Source: Brachybacterium sp. Z12
GTDB lineage: Bacteria > Actinomycetota > Actinomycetes > Actinomycetales > Dermabacteraceae
Reading direction: 5' to 3'
DNA length: 64,000 nt
NCBI RefSeq assembly: GCF_014400405.1
Contig: NZ_CP060496.1
Span: 992,001 to 1,056,000 of the forward strand
Shown: one piece after another, positions 1-10,721 of the stretch
How positions within the stretch are numbered: the first letter of the stretch is position 1
Layout of the letters: every line of letters begins with the position of its first letter
Program-made: the position numbers and the translations under genes
The notes under the pieces: model-generated
Told to the model about the DNA's origin: nothing
The model's input: only the letters and a program-made list of their open reading frames with translations
The model's database searches: none

Positions 1-756
1 ATACGACCTGGTGCTCGACGGGACCGACAACTTCCCCACCCGCTACATGGCCTCCGATGCCTGCGAGATCCTCGACATCCCCCTGGTGTGGGGCTCGATC
101 CTCGCCTTCGCCGGGCAGGTCAGCGTGTTCTGGGGCGCGGAAGGGCGCGGGGTGACCTACCGGGATGTGCACCCCGTGCCGCCGCGGCCGGGGAGGTGCC
201 CAGCTGCTCCGAGGCCGGGGTGCTGGGCATGCTGTGCGGCGTGATCGGCTCGACCATGGCGATGGAGGCGGTCAAGGTGCTCGCCGGACTCGGGGACGTG
301 CTCTTCGGCCGCGTCGCGCTGTACGACGCGCTGCGCGCCCGCTGGGACGAGGTGCCGCTCGCGCGTGACCCGGACCGCAGCGCGGTCGAGACGATCGAGG
401 ACGTCATGCTCACCTGCGGGCTGCCGGGTCCGACGGGGCCTGCGACCGAGGAGGTCTCGGTCTCCGAGCTGCCCGGCCTGCTGGTCGCCGGCGTGCGCGT
501 GATCGACATCCGCGAACGGCGTGAGCTGGACGGCGGGATGGTGCAGGGCGCCGAGCACGTGCCGATGGCGAAGCTGCTGGCCGTCGGCGGTCCCGGAACC
601 GGCGCGCTCGAGAGCGCAGTGCTCTACTGCGCTGCGGGCTCCCGCTCTGCCAGCGCGCAGCGGGTGCTGGCCGAGCGCGGGATCGGCGTGCGCTCGCTGC
701 GCGGCGGTTTCGGTGCCGTCGAGGGCAGTGAGATCGCGGTGGTGCCGCCGGGATGA
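1..756 (+). CDS. moeB: MoeB/ThiF-type sulfur-carrier adenylyltransferase with C-terminal rhodanese domain (5' partial, frameshifted)
   Basis: The gene enters from the left edge, so its nucleotide-binding N-terminus is missing. Visible are LDGTDNFPTRY and CGVIGS, typical of the E1-like MoeB/ThiF fold that adenylates the C-terminal glycine of MoaD. From about base 440 onward follows a rhodanese domain whose active loop reads YCAAGSRSA, with the catalytic Cys. MoeB-rhodanese fusions (MoeZ type) are common in actinobacteria and also pass on sulfur. The frame breaks at about 186-187: restoring one G in CGGCC joins the frame of VHPVPP to that of GEVPSCSEAG. It converges with moaD, whose product is its expected substrate. 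Confidence 0.88.
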   Translation: MRPGARRDRQLPHPLHGLRCLRDPRHPPGVGLDPRLRRAGQRVLGRGRARGDLPGCAPRAAAAGEVPSCSEAGVLGMLCGVIGSTMAMEAVKVLAGLGDVLFGRVALYDALRARWDEVPLARDPDRSAVETIEDVMLTCGLPGPTGPATEEVSVSELPGLLVAGVRVIDIRERRELDGGMVQGAEHVPMAKLLAVGGPGTGALESAVLYCAAGSRSASAQRVLAERGIGVRSLRGGFGAVEGSEIAVVPPG

Positions 757-767
757 GCCCGCCCCGC

Positions 768-1055
768 TCAGCCGCCGGCGAAGGGCGGCAGCACATCCAG
801 CCGGTCACCGTCCGTGAGCGCACGGCTACGATCCGTGCAGGCCACCGCGTTGAGCAGGATGCTCGAGCGCTCGATGACCCGGGCGGCATCGGCGGAGGCA
901 CCCACGAGCAGGGCGTCGACGGCCTCCTGCACCGTCGCGGCGTGCACGTCGGCGGTGTCTGCCCCGTACTCGGCGGCGGCGCCTGCGAACAGGCGCACGG
1001 TGATGCGCGGCGCGGTGGCGACGCCGGGCCCTGTGGTGGTGTCGATGCTGGTCAT
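768..1055 (-). CDS. moaD: Molybdopterin synthase small subunit MoaD
   Basis: A 95-residue ubiquitin-fold protein ending in PPFAGG; the terminal Gly-Gly is what MoeB adenylates and converts to a thiocarboxylate, which MoaE uses to build molybdopterin. The central SILLNAVACTDRSRALTDGD region fits the family's beta-grasp core. I chose the ATG at 1055 because AGGATG lies just upstream and a longer reading would run into moaA. The stop of moaA (1067-1069) is 11 bases upstream, so the two genes are co-transcribed on the minus strand. Confidence 0.9.
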   Translation of the reverse strand: MTSIDTTTGPGVATAPRITVRLFAGAAAEYGADTADVHAATVQEAVDALLVGASADAARVIERSSILLNAVACTDRSRALTDGDRLDVLPPFAGG

Positions 1056-1066
1056 CTCATCCTCTC

Positions 1067-2166
1067 TCAGCCGCCTATGGCGCTCATCGGTCGCTCCGGC
1101 TGCACGAAGTCCTCGCGGTCCATGCCGTGGCCGGCCTTCTTGCCCCACTGGGCGGCACGCCAGATCGAGGCAATCGCCTCATCGTCGGCCCCCGAGCGCA
1201 GCGCGCCCCGCAGATCCGTCTCCTCGCGGGAGAACAGGCAGGTGCGCACCCGCCCCTCGGCGGTGAGCCGGGTACGACGGCAGTCGGCGCAGAAAGGTCG
1301 GGTCACCGAAGCGATGATGCCCACCCGCCCGCGGTGGCGGCCGGTGGCGCGGTCCTCGACCTCGAACAGCTCCGCAGGGGCGCCGTCGCGGGCCTCGGCC
1401 ACCGGGGTGAGGACGCAGCGGGGCGCGAGCATCGAGTGGATGTTCCCGGCGGTGATCATCGAGCCGCGGTCCCAGATGTGGTCCGCGTCCAGCGGCATCT
1501 GCTCGATCACCCGCAGCTGGAGGTCCCGGTCCAGGCACCAGTCCAGCAGGTCCGGCAGCTCGTGGTCGTTGACCCCGGGCAGCAGCACGGCGTTGACCTT
1601 GATCGGGTCGAGCCCAGCCTGGCGGGCACCGTCGATCCCCGCGAGCACGCGGTGGAGGAGCGGGCGCCGGCTCAGGCGCTCGAAGGTCTCGGAGACCACG
1701 GAGTCGAGGGAGACGTTGATCCGGTCCAGGCCAGCCTCGCGCAGCGGGGCCGCGCGATGGTCCAGACCGATCGCGTTCGTGGTCAGCGAGATGTCCGGGC
1801 GCGGCTCGAGCGCGGCGACACCGGCGATGATCTGTTCGAGATCGGGCCTGGTCAGCGGCTCACCGCCGGTGAACCGCACCTGCTCGATGCCCAGCCGCTC
1901 CACCCGATGCGCACCAGGCGCACCACCTCGTCGACGCTCAGCAGCTGGTCCTTCTTCAGGAACGTCATCCCGGATGCGGGCATGCAGTAGGTGCAGCGGA
2001 GATTGCAGAAGTCCGTCAGCGACAGGCGCAGGTCACTCGCCGCCCGACCGAAGCGATCGGTGAGCGTGGGGGTGTCGGGGCGGTCCGAGGTATCGGGCAG
2101 GGTGGTGGCGGTCTCGTCGGTCCTGCGTGGCGTCGGCATTCCCAGCGAGATGCGGCGCGATGCCAT
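1067..2166 (-). CDS. moaA: GTP 3',8-cyclase MoaA (frameshifted)
   Basis: Radical SAM enzyme of the first Moco step, turning GTP into 3',8-cyclo-GTP. The N-terminal cluster motif CNLRCTYC gives the three SAM-cluster cysteines; VRFTGGEP follows; near the C-terminus CADCRRTR and CLFSREETD carry the cysteines of the second cluster; the protein ends in GG as MoaA should. Start ATG at 2166 has GAGGTGAG upstream. The reading frame breaks in the C run at 1903-1905 (plus strand): one extra C gives VVRLVRIGVERLGIEQVRF without interruption. Length after repair is about 366 residues, normal or slightly long for the family. Confidence 0.93.
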
Positions 2167-2350
2167 CTGCTCACCTCTTTCCGCGCGGCCCGGCTATGCC
2201 GGGGTGTCCCACCAGGATAGGGGTGATGTGACAACCGGGGCAGGACCATCGACGCTTCCGGGCCCTCCGACCGACAGCACCGAGCCCCGCAGAGCCATAC
2301 TGGTGGGGCGTCACGAGACGCTCCAGCACGCAGACGGGAGGGAGTGCGAG

Positions 2351-3609
2351 ATGTCCGGTGCCCAGCGGATCCCCCTGGCCGATCACGTGGCGGATGCCGT
2401 CGCGCTGCTCGGCACGGTCCGGGCCACCGAGGTGATCGCCCTGGACGGCCGCGCCTCGGGCCGTATCGCGGCCCGCGAGCAGCGTGCCCTGGTCGACGTC
2501 CCGGGAGTCGACAATTCGCAGATGGATGGGTTCGCGCTCGCGGCTGCGGATCTCGGCGCGGCCGGCAGCGAGGTGGTGCTGCCACTGGGCCCGGTGATCG
2601 CCGCGGGTGATGCACCCTCCGCGCTCGAGCCGGGCACCGCTCGCCCGATCATGACCGGCGCGCCGATCCCCGACGGCGCCGAGCTGGTGATCCCTGTCGA
2701 GGAGAGCGCCCAGGGCAGTTTCACCCCGGGCGCGGCGTCGGCCGCGACCGTCGCCCTCACTCCGGTCTCGGTCGGGGCCGGCCGGTTCGTGCGCCGACGC
2801 GGCTCGGACACGCATCGGGGGACACCGTGCTGCGCGAGGGCCGGCTGCTCACCCCGGCGCGGATCGCCCACCTCGCGTCCTGTGGGGCACGGGACGTCGA
2901 GGTCGAGGCGACGCTGCGGGTGATCGTGCTGTCCACCGGCACCGAGGTGCAGGCTCCTGCGGGCGGCGCTCCCGCTCCCGGGCGCCTCTTCGACGCCAAT
3001 GGTCCCGGTCTGGCCGCCGCACTCACCGAGGCCGGCGCCGAGGTGGTGCACGTCGGCGCCGTGCCGGACGACGCCGGCGCCCTGCTGGAGCATCTGCGGG
3101 AGCAACTCCGCACCCTCGACGCCGACCTCGTGGTCACCAGCGGCGGGGTGAGCATGGGTGCGCTCGAGGTGGTCCGGCACGCCGCCGAGCACGAGTGCGT
3201 CTCCCTCGCCTTCCCGACGGTCGCGATGCAGCCCGGCGGCCCGCAGGGCATCGGCACGCTGGATGTGGACGGGCGCAGGGTCCCGTGGCTGGCCTTCCCC
3301 GGCAATCCCGTCTCTGCGCTGCTCAGCTGCGAGCTCATCGCCCGTCCTGCGCTCGGCGCCCCTGCCCGGCGTCGGCTGCGCCTGCCCGTGCAGCTCGAGG
3401 CCGAGGAGCCCTCACCGCCCGCCCTGGACCAGTACCGTCGCGCCCGGGTGCTGCCCTCGGGCCGGGCGCGCCTGGTGGGTGGTGCCTCCTCCCATCTGAT
3501 CGGCGGCTATGCCGCTGCGGACGCCCTGGTGCTGGTGCCGGCGGGAACCGTCGCCGTGCGCGACGGCGACGAGCTGGAGACCCTGCTGATCCCCGGAGGA
3601 GACTCATGA
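2351..3609 (+). CDS. moeA: Molybdopterin molybdenumtransferase MoeA (frameshifted)
   Basis: Inserts molybdate into adenylylated molybdopterin. Family motifs in order: DNSQMDGFAL near residue 55, IMTGAPIPDGAE (the MTGAP loop), LREGRLLTPARI, STGTEV, TSGGVSMG (the molybdopterin-binding loop) and FPGNPVSALLSCEL. The frame breaks at about 2809, where one missing C after RRRGSD separates the two halves; repaired length is about 419 residues. The start ATG follows GGAGGGAGTG. Its stop overlaps the moaC start as ATGA, so moeA-moaC-moaB-moaE form one tightly packed operon, divergent from moaA-moaD. Confidence 0.93.
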
Positions 3610-4147
3610 ACCACCACGCCGACGATCTCTCCCATGTGCGGCCGGACGGCTCAGCCCACATGGTCGACGTGACCGACAAAGCAGTCACCTCCCGAGAGGC
3701 GAGCGCCCGCGCCGTGCTGCGCACGCGGCCTGATGTCGTCGCCCGGATCGCCGAGGGGGACCTGCCCAAGGGCGAGGCGCTGGCCACCGCCCGGATCGCC
3801 GGGATCATGGGCGCGAAGCGCACCCCGGACCTGATCCCGCTGTGCCACCCCCTGCCGCTGTCCGGGGTGGAGATCGACCTGGTGCCCTGCGAGGACCGGG
3901 TGAGATCACCGCACGGGTGCGCACCAAGGGCGTCACCGGCGTGGAGATGGAGGCGCTGACCGCCGCCACGGTCGCCGCGCTGACCGTCTACGACATGATC
4001 AAAGCCGTCGACCACCTCGCGACCATCGAGGAGGTCCAGGTGCTCACGAAGTCCGGCGGCCGCAGCGGGGACTGGACACGACCGTCGGCGCAGCAGGCGC
4101 AGCAGGCGCAGCAGGAGGAGCCGACGGGGCAGGGGAGCGGAGCGTGA
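3606..4147 (+). CDS. moaC: Cyclic pyranopterin monophosphate synthase MoaC (frameshifted)
   Basis: Second Moco step: converts the MoaA product to cyclic pyranopterin monophosphate. [15 protein letters not shown] starts the conserved core, [19 protein letters not shown] carries the usual His/Cys stretch, and [19 protein letters not shown] with the later TKSGG is the C-terminal signature. One missing G in the run at 3898-3900 breaks the frame; repaired it reads EDRGEITARV. The C-terminus has an extra Gln-rich tail ([11 protein letters not shown]) beyond the family end. The start overlaps the moeA stop, the stop overlaps the GTG of the next gene. Confidence 0.93.
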
Positions 4148-4692
4148 GGGAGATCCCCGCTCGGCGCACCGACGCGGACTGCACGGTGCGCGAGGACCCC
4201 TCCGCCGCACCGCCCCTGACCGGCACCGCACGGGTGGTGATCGCCTCGACCCGCGCCGCCGACGGCACCTACGAGGACCGCACCGGGCCGCTGCTGGTGC
4301 AGTGGCTGCGCAGCCGCGGCCTCGAACCTGTCGAGCGATGCGTCGTGGCCGACGGGCCCGAGGTCGGGCAGGCGCTCGCCGCCGCGATCGAGGCGGGGAC
4401 CGACATCGTCATCACCTCCGGCGGCACCGGCATCAGCCCCACCGACACCACCCCCGAGCAGACCGCGCCCCTGATCGAGCGGGAGATGCCCGGCATCCTC
4501 GAGGCGGTGCGCCGCCTCGGAGCCGAGAAGGTCCCCACCGCCCTGCTCTCCCGCGGCGTGGCCGGCATGGCCCGGCGCACCTTCGTGGTGAACCTGCCGG
4601 GCTCCCGCGGAGGAGTGCGGGACGGCATCGAGGTGCTCGACCCGATCCTCGACCACCTGCTGGACCAGCGCGACGGAGGAGACCACGCATGA
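4144..4692 (+). CDS. moaB: MoaB/Mog-type molybdopterin adenylyltransferase
   Basis: A 182-residue MoaB/MogA-fold protein that adenylates molybdopterin ahead of MoeA. The hallmark [16 protein letters not shown] binds the pterin; [11 protein letters not shown] and NLPGSRGG follow as in the family. The first 25 residues (up to [10 protein letters not shown]) are not part of the fold. GTG start at 4144 overlaps the moaC stop by four bases; its stop overlaps the moaE ATG. Whether it is the Mog-type enzyme or a MoaB paralogue cannot be settled by eye. Confidence 0.88.
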   Translation: MREIPARRTDADCTVREDPSAAPPLTGTARVVIASTRAADGTYEDRTGPLLVQWLRSRGLEPVERCVVADGPEVGQALAAAIEAGTDIVITSGGTGISPTDTTPEQTAPLIEREMPGILEAVRRLGAEKVPTALLSRGVAGMARRTFVVNLPGSRGGVRDGIEVLDPILDHLLDQRDGGDHA

Positions 4693-5234
4693 ACGCCATC
4701 GAGCACGGCCCCACGACCGGGGCCACCGACCCGACCCGTGGCGCAACCCCGTTCGGGGCCCCCGCGGAGGAGCTCCGCGTCGCGGGCGATCCCGCGATGG
4801 GCGGCGCCGCCGAGCGCGCCCGCCTCGCAGAGGTCCGCGAGGAGGAGATCACCGTGTCCCGGATGGTCGAGGCGGTCGCCGATCCCCGCTGCGGCGCCGT
4901 GGTCACCTTCGACGGAGTCGTGCGCGACCATGACGGCGGTCGCGGAGTGACGAGGCTCGAGTACTCCGCGCATCCCTCCGCGCAGCAGACGCTCACCGAG
5001 GTGGCCCGCGAGATCGCCGAACGCTACCCGGACACGCTCGTCGCCGTGACCCACCGGGTGGGACCGCTCGCGATCGGCGACTCCGCCCTGGTGTGCGCCG
5101 TCTCGGCCCCGCACCGCAAACAGGCATTCGTGGCCTGCGACGAGCTCGTGGACACCGTCAAGCAGAGGGTGCCGATCTGGAAGCACCAGGTCTTCGAGGA
5201 CGGGCAGAGCGAATGGGTCGGAGCGCTGGGCTGA
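4689..5234 (+). CDS. moaE: Molybdopterin synthase catalytic subunit MoaE
   Basis: Large subunit of molybdopterin synthase, partner of MoaD. TFDGVVRDHDGGRGVTRLEY begins the core, HRVGPLAIGDSALVCAVSAP is the central motif, and VPIWKHQVFEDG contains the active-site Lys. The N-terminus is about 45 residues longer than usual and rich in Ala, Gly and Pro (up to RARLAEV), so a later start is possible, but the ATGA overlap with the preceding gene supports 4689. Last gene of the moeA-moaC-moaB-moaE operon. Confidence 0.92.
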   Translation: MNAIEHGPTTGATDPTRGATPFGAPAEELRVAGDPAMGGAAERARLAEVREEEITVSRMVEAVADPRCGAVVTFDGVVRDHDGGRGVTRLEYSAHPSAQQTLTEVAREIAERYPDTLVAVTHRVGPLAIGDSALVCAVSAPHRKQAFVACDELVDTVKQRVPIWKHQVFEDGQSEWVGALG

Positions 5235-5286
5235 GCAGGGGCGGTCGCTTCACCTGCCGGACACCCGCGATGGTTACGGTGCTCCC

Positions 5287-6141
5287 ATGCGCATCCTGCA
5301 CCTGACCGACACTCACCTCTACGGCGACCCGTCGGCCCGCCACTACGACCGGATCGACCCCACCGCCGCCCTCCATGGCGTTCTGGCCCGCCTCGCGGAC
5401 CTGCGCGACATCGACCTGGTGGTCCACACCGGGGACGCCTCCGAGGACGGCACCGCGCAGAGCTATCGGCTGCTGCACGAGATCCTCGACCCCTTCGCGG
5501 CGGCCCTCGGGGCGCCTCTGGCAGTGGTGATGGGCAACCATGACGTCTCCGCCGTCTACGGCGAGCAGATCGCCCCGGGCGAGCACCTCGCCGAGAGCCA
5601 GGACCGGGTGCTGCCGCTGCCCGGCGGCGGCCGTGCGGTGGTGCTCGACTCGAGCGTGCCCGGGGCCGGTTACGGACATCTCGACGCCTCTCAGCTCAGC
5701 TGGTTGCGAGATGTGCTGTCCGTCCCCGCTGAGGCCGGGACGGTGCTGGCGATCCACCATCCGCCGCTGGTCGGAGCTACCGCCCTGCTGCGCGGCCTGG
5801 ACCTCGACGGGCTCGACGAGCTCGCCGCCGTGCTCGAGGGGTCGGACGTCCGCATCGTGCTCTCGGGTCACTACCATCACGAGATGACCGGGGCGATCGC
5901 CGGGATCCCGGTCCATGTCGCCCCGGGGATCACCAATGTCGTCGACCCGCTGTCGGGCGGATCGCACGAGCAGGCCCTGGCACTGTCCGGTGCCAGCGTG
6001 ATCGAGCTGGGCGAGGGCGCGCCCCGGGTGTTCAGCGCCGTCTTCCCGAACGCGGGGGACACGGCGGAGGACGCCGAGCTCCCGGTCTATCGCTTCAGCT
6101 CCGAGCAGGTGCAGCGGATCCTCGAGGCCGCCGGGCGCTGA
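5287..6141 (+). CDS. Calcineurin-like metallophosphoesterase, CpdA-type
   Basis: A 284-residue class III cyclic-nucleotide phosphodiesterase-like protein. All five metal-site blocks are visible: TDTHLY at residue 7, HTGDASEDG near 55, GNHD near 83, IHHPPLVG near 157 and SGHYHHE near 197. Cytosolic; no signal peptide. The family hydrolyses 3',5'-cAMP or other phosphodiesters; the true substrate here is unknown. It sits alone between moaE and a terminator, so it may have its own promoter in the 52-base gap. Confidence 0.85.
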   Translation: MRILHLTDTHLYGDPSARHYDRIDPTAALHGVLARLADLRDIDLVVHTGDASEDGTAQSYRLLHEILDPFAAALGAPLAVVMGNHDVSAVYGEQIAPGEHLAESQDRVLPLPGGGRAVVLDSSVPGAGYGHLDASQLSWLRDVLSVPAEAGTVLAIHHPPLVGATALLRGLDLDGLDELAAVLEGSDVRIVLSGHYHHEMTGAIAGIPVHVAPGITNVVDPLSGGSHEQALALSGASVIELGEGAPRVFSAVFPNAGDTAEDAELPVYRFSSEQVQRILEAAGR

Positions 6142-6163
6142 GCGCCCGCCCAAGAATCGCGAA

Positions 6164-6192
6164 AGCCCCCGCAGCGATGTGCTGCAGGGGCT
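6164..6192. terminator. Bidirectional hairpin terminator
   Basis: AGCCCCCGCAGC and GCTGCAGGGGCT form a 12-bp stem with one mismatch around the loop GATGT. It lies between the convergent phosphodiesterase gene and the small ORF at 6211-6384 and can serve both. Confidence 0.8.
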
Positions 6193-6210
6193 CCGTGGAG
6201 GGTGCGTCGG

Positions 6211-6384
6211 TCAGCGGCCCATGCCCATGGGGCCGATGCCCTGGCTGGCGCGCGACTTGATCACCGCGGCGTAATCCCCGCCGGTGCGGTTCTCCGACAC
6301 GTTGCCGGGGCGCTCGACGTCCTGACCCTGCATGCGATCTGCGAGTCGGCCCAGAGCGGAGCTGAAAGAGCGGAGGAAGGTCAT
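6211..6384 (-). CDS. Small protein of 57 residues, unknown function
   Basis: ATG at 6384 has a good ribosome site (AAGGGGA, spacing about 8) and the ORF runs to TGA just before the shared terminator. The protein begins MTFLRSFSSALGRLADRM, has a mixed central part with VERPGNVSENRTGGDY, and ends in GPMGMGR. There is no signal peptide or membrane segment. The ribosome site and the terminator placed right behind it argue that it is real; the family is not one I recognise. Confidence 0.6.
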   Translation of the reverse strand: MTFLRSFSSALGRLADRMQGQDVERPGNVSENRTGGDYAAVIKSRASQGIGPMGMGR

Positions 6385-6617
6385 GATCGTGGGTCCCCTT
6401 CGGTTCGGAGTGACGTGATCGGGTCAGGCCCTGGATCGCAGGTGCCGCGACAGCTTCGATATGTCCTATCCTCCGCCTCTTCCGCCGTGCGCGCGAGGGC
6501 TCCGGACCCACAAGTTGCCAGGTTCACAAGAAGGGTGTGACCTGGTGCGCTCCAAGGCAGCGCAGAGCGTCCGGGTGGGCCTGACTGGCGGATCGGCGTG
6601 CGCGAACCGCTGCGGAT

Positions 6618-6644
6618 CTGGCACTCGCCTTGCATGAGTGCCAG
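6618..6644. promoter_or_regulatory. CIRCE operator 1 (HrcA site)
   Basis: CTGGCACTC and GAGTGCCAG, a perfect 9-bp inverted repeat with a 9-base spacer, match the CIRCE consensus TTAGCACTC-N9-GAGTGCTAA. This is the binding site of the heat-shock repressor HrcA. It overlaps the -35 region of the groES promoter. The stretch 6385-6617 just upstream shows no gene or clear signal. Confidence 0.9.
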
Positions 6645-6659
6645 CGGGCGTCCTACAGT
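6630..6659 (+). promoter_or_regulatory. Probable groES-groEL promoter
   Basis: TTGCAT (6630-6635) and TACAGT (6654-6659) are spaced by 18 bases and look like a vegetative -35/-10 pair. The -35 falls in the spacer of the first CIRCE, and the expected start point (about 6666) falls at the edge of the second, so HrcA would block both binding and initiation. Confidence 0.6.
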
Positions 6660-6666
6660 TGCCCCG

Positions 6667-6693
6667 TTGGCAGTCGACGGCCGAGAGTGCCAG
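6667..6693. promoter_or_regulatory. CIRCE operator 2 (degenerate left arm)
   Basis: TTGGCAGTC, 9 bases, then GAGTGCCAG. The right arm is identical to that of the first CIRCE; the left arm differs from it at two positions. The centres of the two sites are 49 bp apart. Double CIRCE elements are known from other actinobacterial groESL operons. Confidence 0.75.
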
Positions 6694-6800
6694 AGACTGC
6701 CGCAGAGGGATCTTCCCCGGTCGGCACCGCGACGACGATCGGGACCGGATCCCGCCACCCAGAACTCACAGAGTCATCTCTTCATGAAGGAGTGAGCCGC

Positions 6801-7097
6801 ATGTCGGTCTCCATCAAGCCCCTCGAGGATCGTGTCGTCGTCAAGCCGCTCGAGGCCGAGCAGACCACTGCTTCCGGCCTCGTGATCCCGGACTCCGCGA
6901 AGGAGAAGCCCCAGGAGGGCGAGGTCATCGCCGTCGGCGCCGGCCGTTTCGACGACAAGGGCCAGCGCGTCCCCATGGACGTCCAGGTCGGCGACAAGGT
7001 CGTCTTCTCCAAGTACGGCGGCACCGAGCTGAAGTACGGGGACGACGAGTTCCTCGTCCTCGGCGCGCGTGACATCCTCGCCGTCATCAACGACTGA
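6801..7097 (+). CDS. groES: Co-chaperonin GroES
   Basis: A 98-residue GroES that caps the GroEL ring. [16 protein letters not shown] at the start, the mobile loop around [34 protein letters not shown] and the C-terminal [12 protein letters not shown] are all standard. ATG at 6801 follows the strong site GAAGGAGTGAG. Transcribed with groEL, 22 bases downstream, under CIRCE/HrcA control. Confidence 0.98.
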   Translation: MSVSIKPLEDRVVVKPLEAEQTTASGLVIPDSAKEKPQEGEVIAVGAGRFDDKGQRVPMDVQVGDKVVFSKYGGTELKYGDDEFLVLGARDILAVIND

Positions 7098-7101
7098 GTG
7101 A

Positions 7102-8706
<1,605 letters not shown>

Positions 8707-8710
8707 CCGC

Positions 8711-8737
8711 TCGGTCGATCACAGGATGATCGACCGA
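8711..8737 (+). terminator. Hairpin after groEL (first)
   Basis: TCGGTCGATCA and TGATCGACCGA form a perfect 11-bp stem with a 5-base loop, starting 5 bases after the groEL stop. No T-tract follows, as is common in high-GC actinobacteria. Confidence 0.7.
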
Positions 8738-8748
8738 TCAGCTCGCAC

Positions 8749-8794
8749 GGAACGGGCGGGCGGCCCGGGGAGACCCGGACCGCCCGCCCGTTCC
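8749..8794 (+). terminator. Strong hairpin terminator after groEL (second)
   Basis: GGAACGGGCGGGCGG pairs perfectly with CCGCCCGCCCGTTCC (15 bp), with further CCCGG/CCGG pairing inside. Together with the preceding hairpin it closes the groESL unit. Confidence 0.85.
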
Positions 8795-8969
8795 GCATCC
8801 TCCATGGACGCTCCCAGCTCCCCGCGACGAGCCGGAGCCGGACGGAGGAGCCGGAACATCGTGCCTGCTCGGCCCCGGTGCGCACCATCCGGCGAGCCAA
8901 GGCGCCAGCGGGCGTCGACGGCATAAGATGTGCTGAGTCACAGTGGAACCGATGGGCGGAGGAGCAGTG

Positions 8970-9670
8970 GTGATCAGTACATCGGATGCCGCACCCCGGC
9001 GCAGGAGGGGGACCTCCCCACACGGACCTACGGCCCGCCCACCTCCGTGGTGATCGGCTCCCTGGTGGTCGGCTTCGTCTTCCTGGTGGTGCTCGAGTTC
9101 CTCGTCATCATCAGCTTCGTCGGCCAGCGGCTGTGGAACCACCCGCAGCTGATGCACGATCTCACCTTCACCCTCCCGCTGATCCTCTGGGTGGTGATCG
9201 CGGCGGTGGTGATCGTGACCGTGCTGCGCGTGATCACCTCCTGGCTGCAGATCGACGAGGAGGGCTTCCAGCTGCGGAGCCTGTTCCGTCGCACCCGGAA
9301 CGTCCGCTGGGACGAGGTGGGCCAGGTCATCGCTGCACGCGACATCGACCGCGGCGCCACGGCCGCCGAGATGCTCGACGCCCCCGAGACCGCCTACGAC
9401 GGCGTCTACGTCCTGAACCGGCAGGGGCGCCGGGTGCTGGCCGTCTCGAGCCGCTTCTTCGGTCCGCGCGCCCAGGAGATGACCCTGCACCGTGCCCGTG
9501 AGGCGGGGGTCGCGATCGAGCACATCGACGCGATCACGCCCGCCGAGCTGATGCGGCAGGCACCGCAGGCGATGAGCTTCGTGGACCGCCACCCCAACCT
9601 GCTGCTGTTGCTGCTGCTGGTGTTCTACATCGGCCACAACGTGCTGACCTTCGCCGTGTGGGGGCTGTGA
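8970..9670 (+). CDS. Membrane protein with PH-like domain, unknown function (frameshifted)
   Basis: About 233 residues after repair. Two membrane helices in the first 100 residues (around VVIGSLVVGFVFLVVLEFLV and LPLILWVVIAAVVIVTVLRV) lead into a cytosolic part beginning WLQIDEEGFQLRSLFRRTRN, which resembles bacterial PH domains (WxxVxxV-type: VRWDEVGQVI), and a final hydrophobic stretch LLLLLLLVFYIGHNVL. The best start is GTG at 8970 behind GGAGGAG; from there the protein begins VISTSDAAPRRRRG and needs one more G in the run 9007-9011 to reach the main frame. A start further upstream in the main frame (about 8930) has no ribosome site. Its stop overlaps the next gene. Confidence 0.65.
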
Positions 9671-10721
9671 GCCCGGCCTCGGACCGACCCGGCCAGGGGG
9701 CGGGGGAGAACGAGCGGGCGCCCGGCCGCGCTGCCCGTCGGCGCGCCCGCCGACTCCCACCGCCGCTCCCGCAGCGCGACGGCCTCGACGCCGTGCGCTG
9801 GCAGGCACCGCCTGGAACGCCCCCGGGCGCCGCCGCGCTCGAGGCGCTCCGCGAGCGATTCCCGGCACTCGCCGACCCTGCGGCCACCGCGCTCCGCGAG
9901 CGGTTCGACGCCGGGGAGATCGTCGATCGCACGGGCCGGGCCTGGAGCGCCGACGACCCCCTCCGCGCCGGCGATGAGCTGTGGTTCCACCGGGAGCTGC
10001 GCAGCGAGCACGTCCCCGAGGTGGACCTGCGGATCCTGCACCGGGACGAGCACCTGCTGGTGCTCGACAAACCCCACGACATGGCGACCATGCCCCGTGG
10101 CGCCCATATCCTCGCCAGCGCCCTGGTGAGGCTGCGGCGCGAGACGGGCATCGAGTCGCTCGTCCCGCTGCACCGCCTGGACCGGCGCACGGCAGGAGTG
10201 CTCGCCTTCGGGATCCGACCGGAGGAGCGCTCCGCCTACCAGCAGCTCTTCGCCCGCGGCGAGGTGCACAAGGAGTACGAGGCCCGCGTCCTCCCCGCTG
10301 ACTCAGCGACCCTGCCACGTGTGACCGGGGAGACGTGCACGATGCGCGACCACCTGGTCAAGCGCCGTGGCGAGCTCACCGCGCAGGTGCTGGACGCCGC
10401 GCCGAACGCAGAGACCGTGCTCGAGGTCGTCCAGGCCCAGGCGGATGATGCGCTGGTGCTCAGGTTGCGACCGCGCACCGGACGCACCCATCAGCTGCGT
10501 GTGCAGCTCGCCTCCCGCGGCGCGCCGATCCTGGGGAGGACCTCTACTGGCCGCGGCAGCGACCGGTCCCGCCCCCGCAGGTCTGGCCGGAGGGTCTGCC
10601 GCTGCAGCTGCTGGCACGACGCCTCGCCTTCCTCGACCCGCTCACCGGGGCCCAGCGGGACTTCTCCAGCTCCCAGGTGCTCGGCGACACCGGATCCGGG
10701 TCTCGTACCCTGAGGTCGTGA
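9667..10721 (+). CDS. RluA-family pseudouridine synthase (frameshifted at C-terminus)
   Basis: About 351 residues. The catalytic motif HRLDRRTAGVLAF holds the Asp that attacks uridine in RNA; GRTHQLRVQLA is the second family signature, and VLDKPHDMATMP the first. The first 90 residues form an S4-like/leading part rich in Arg. One missing G in the run 10533-10536 breaks the frame; after repair the end reads EDLYWPRQRPVPPP and on to LLARRLAFLDPLTG, a normal RluA C-terminus. Which uridines it modifies is unknown. GTG start overlaps the preceding stop; its own stop overlaps the next GTG. Confidence 0.88.
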
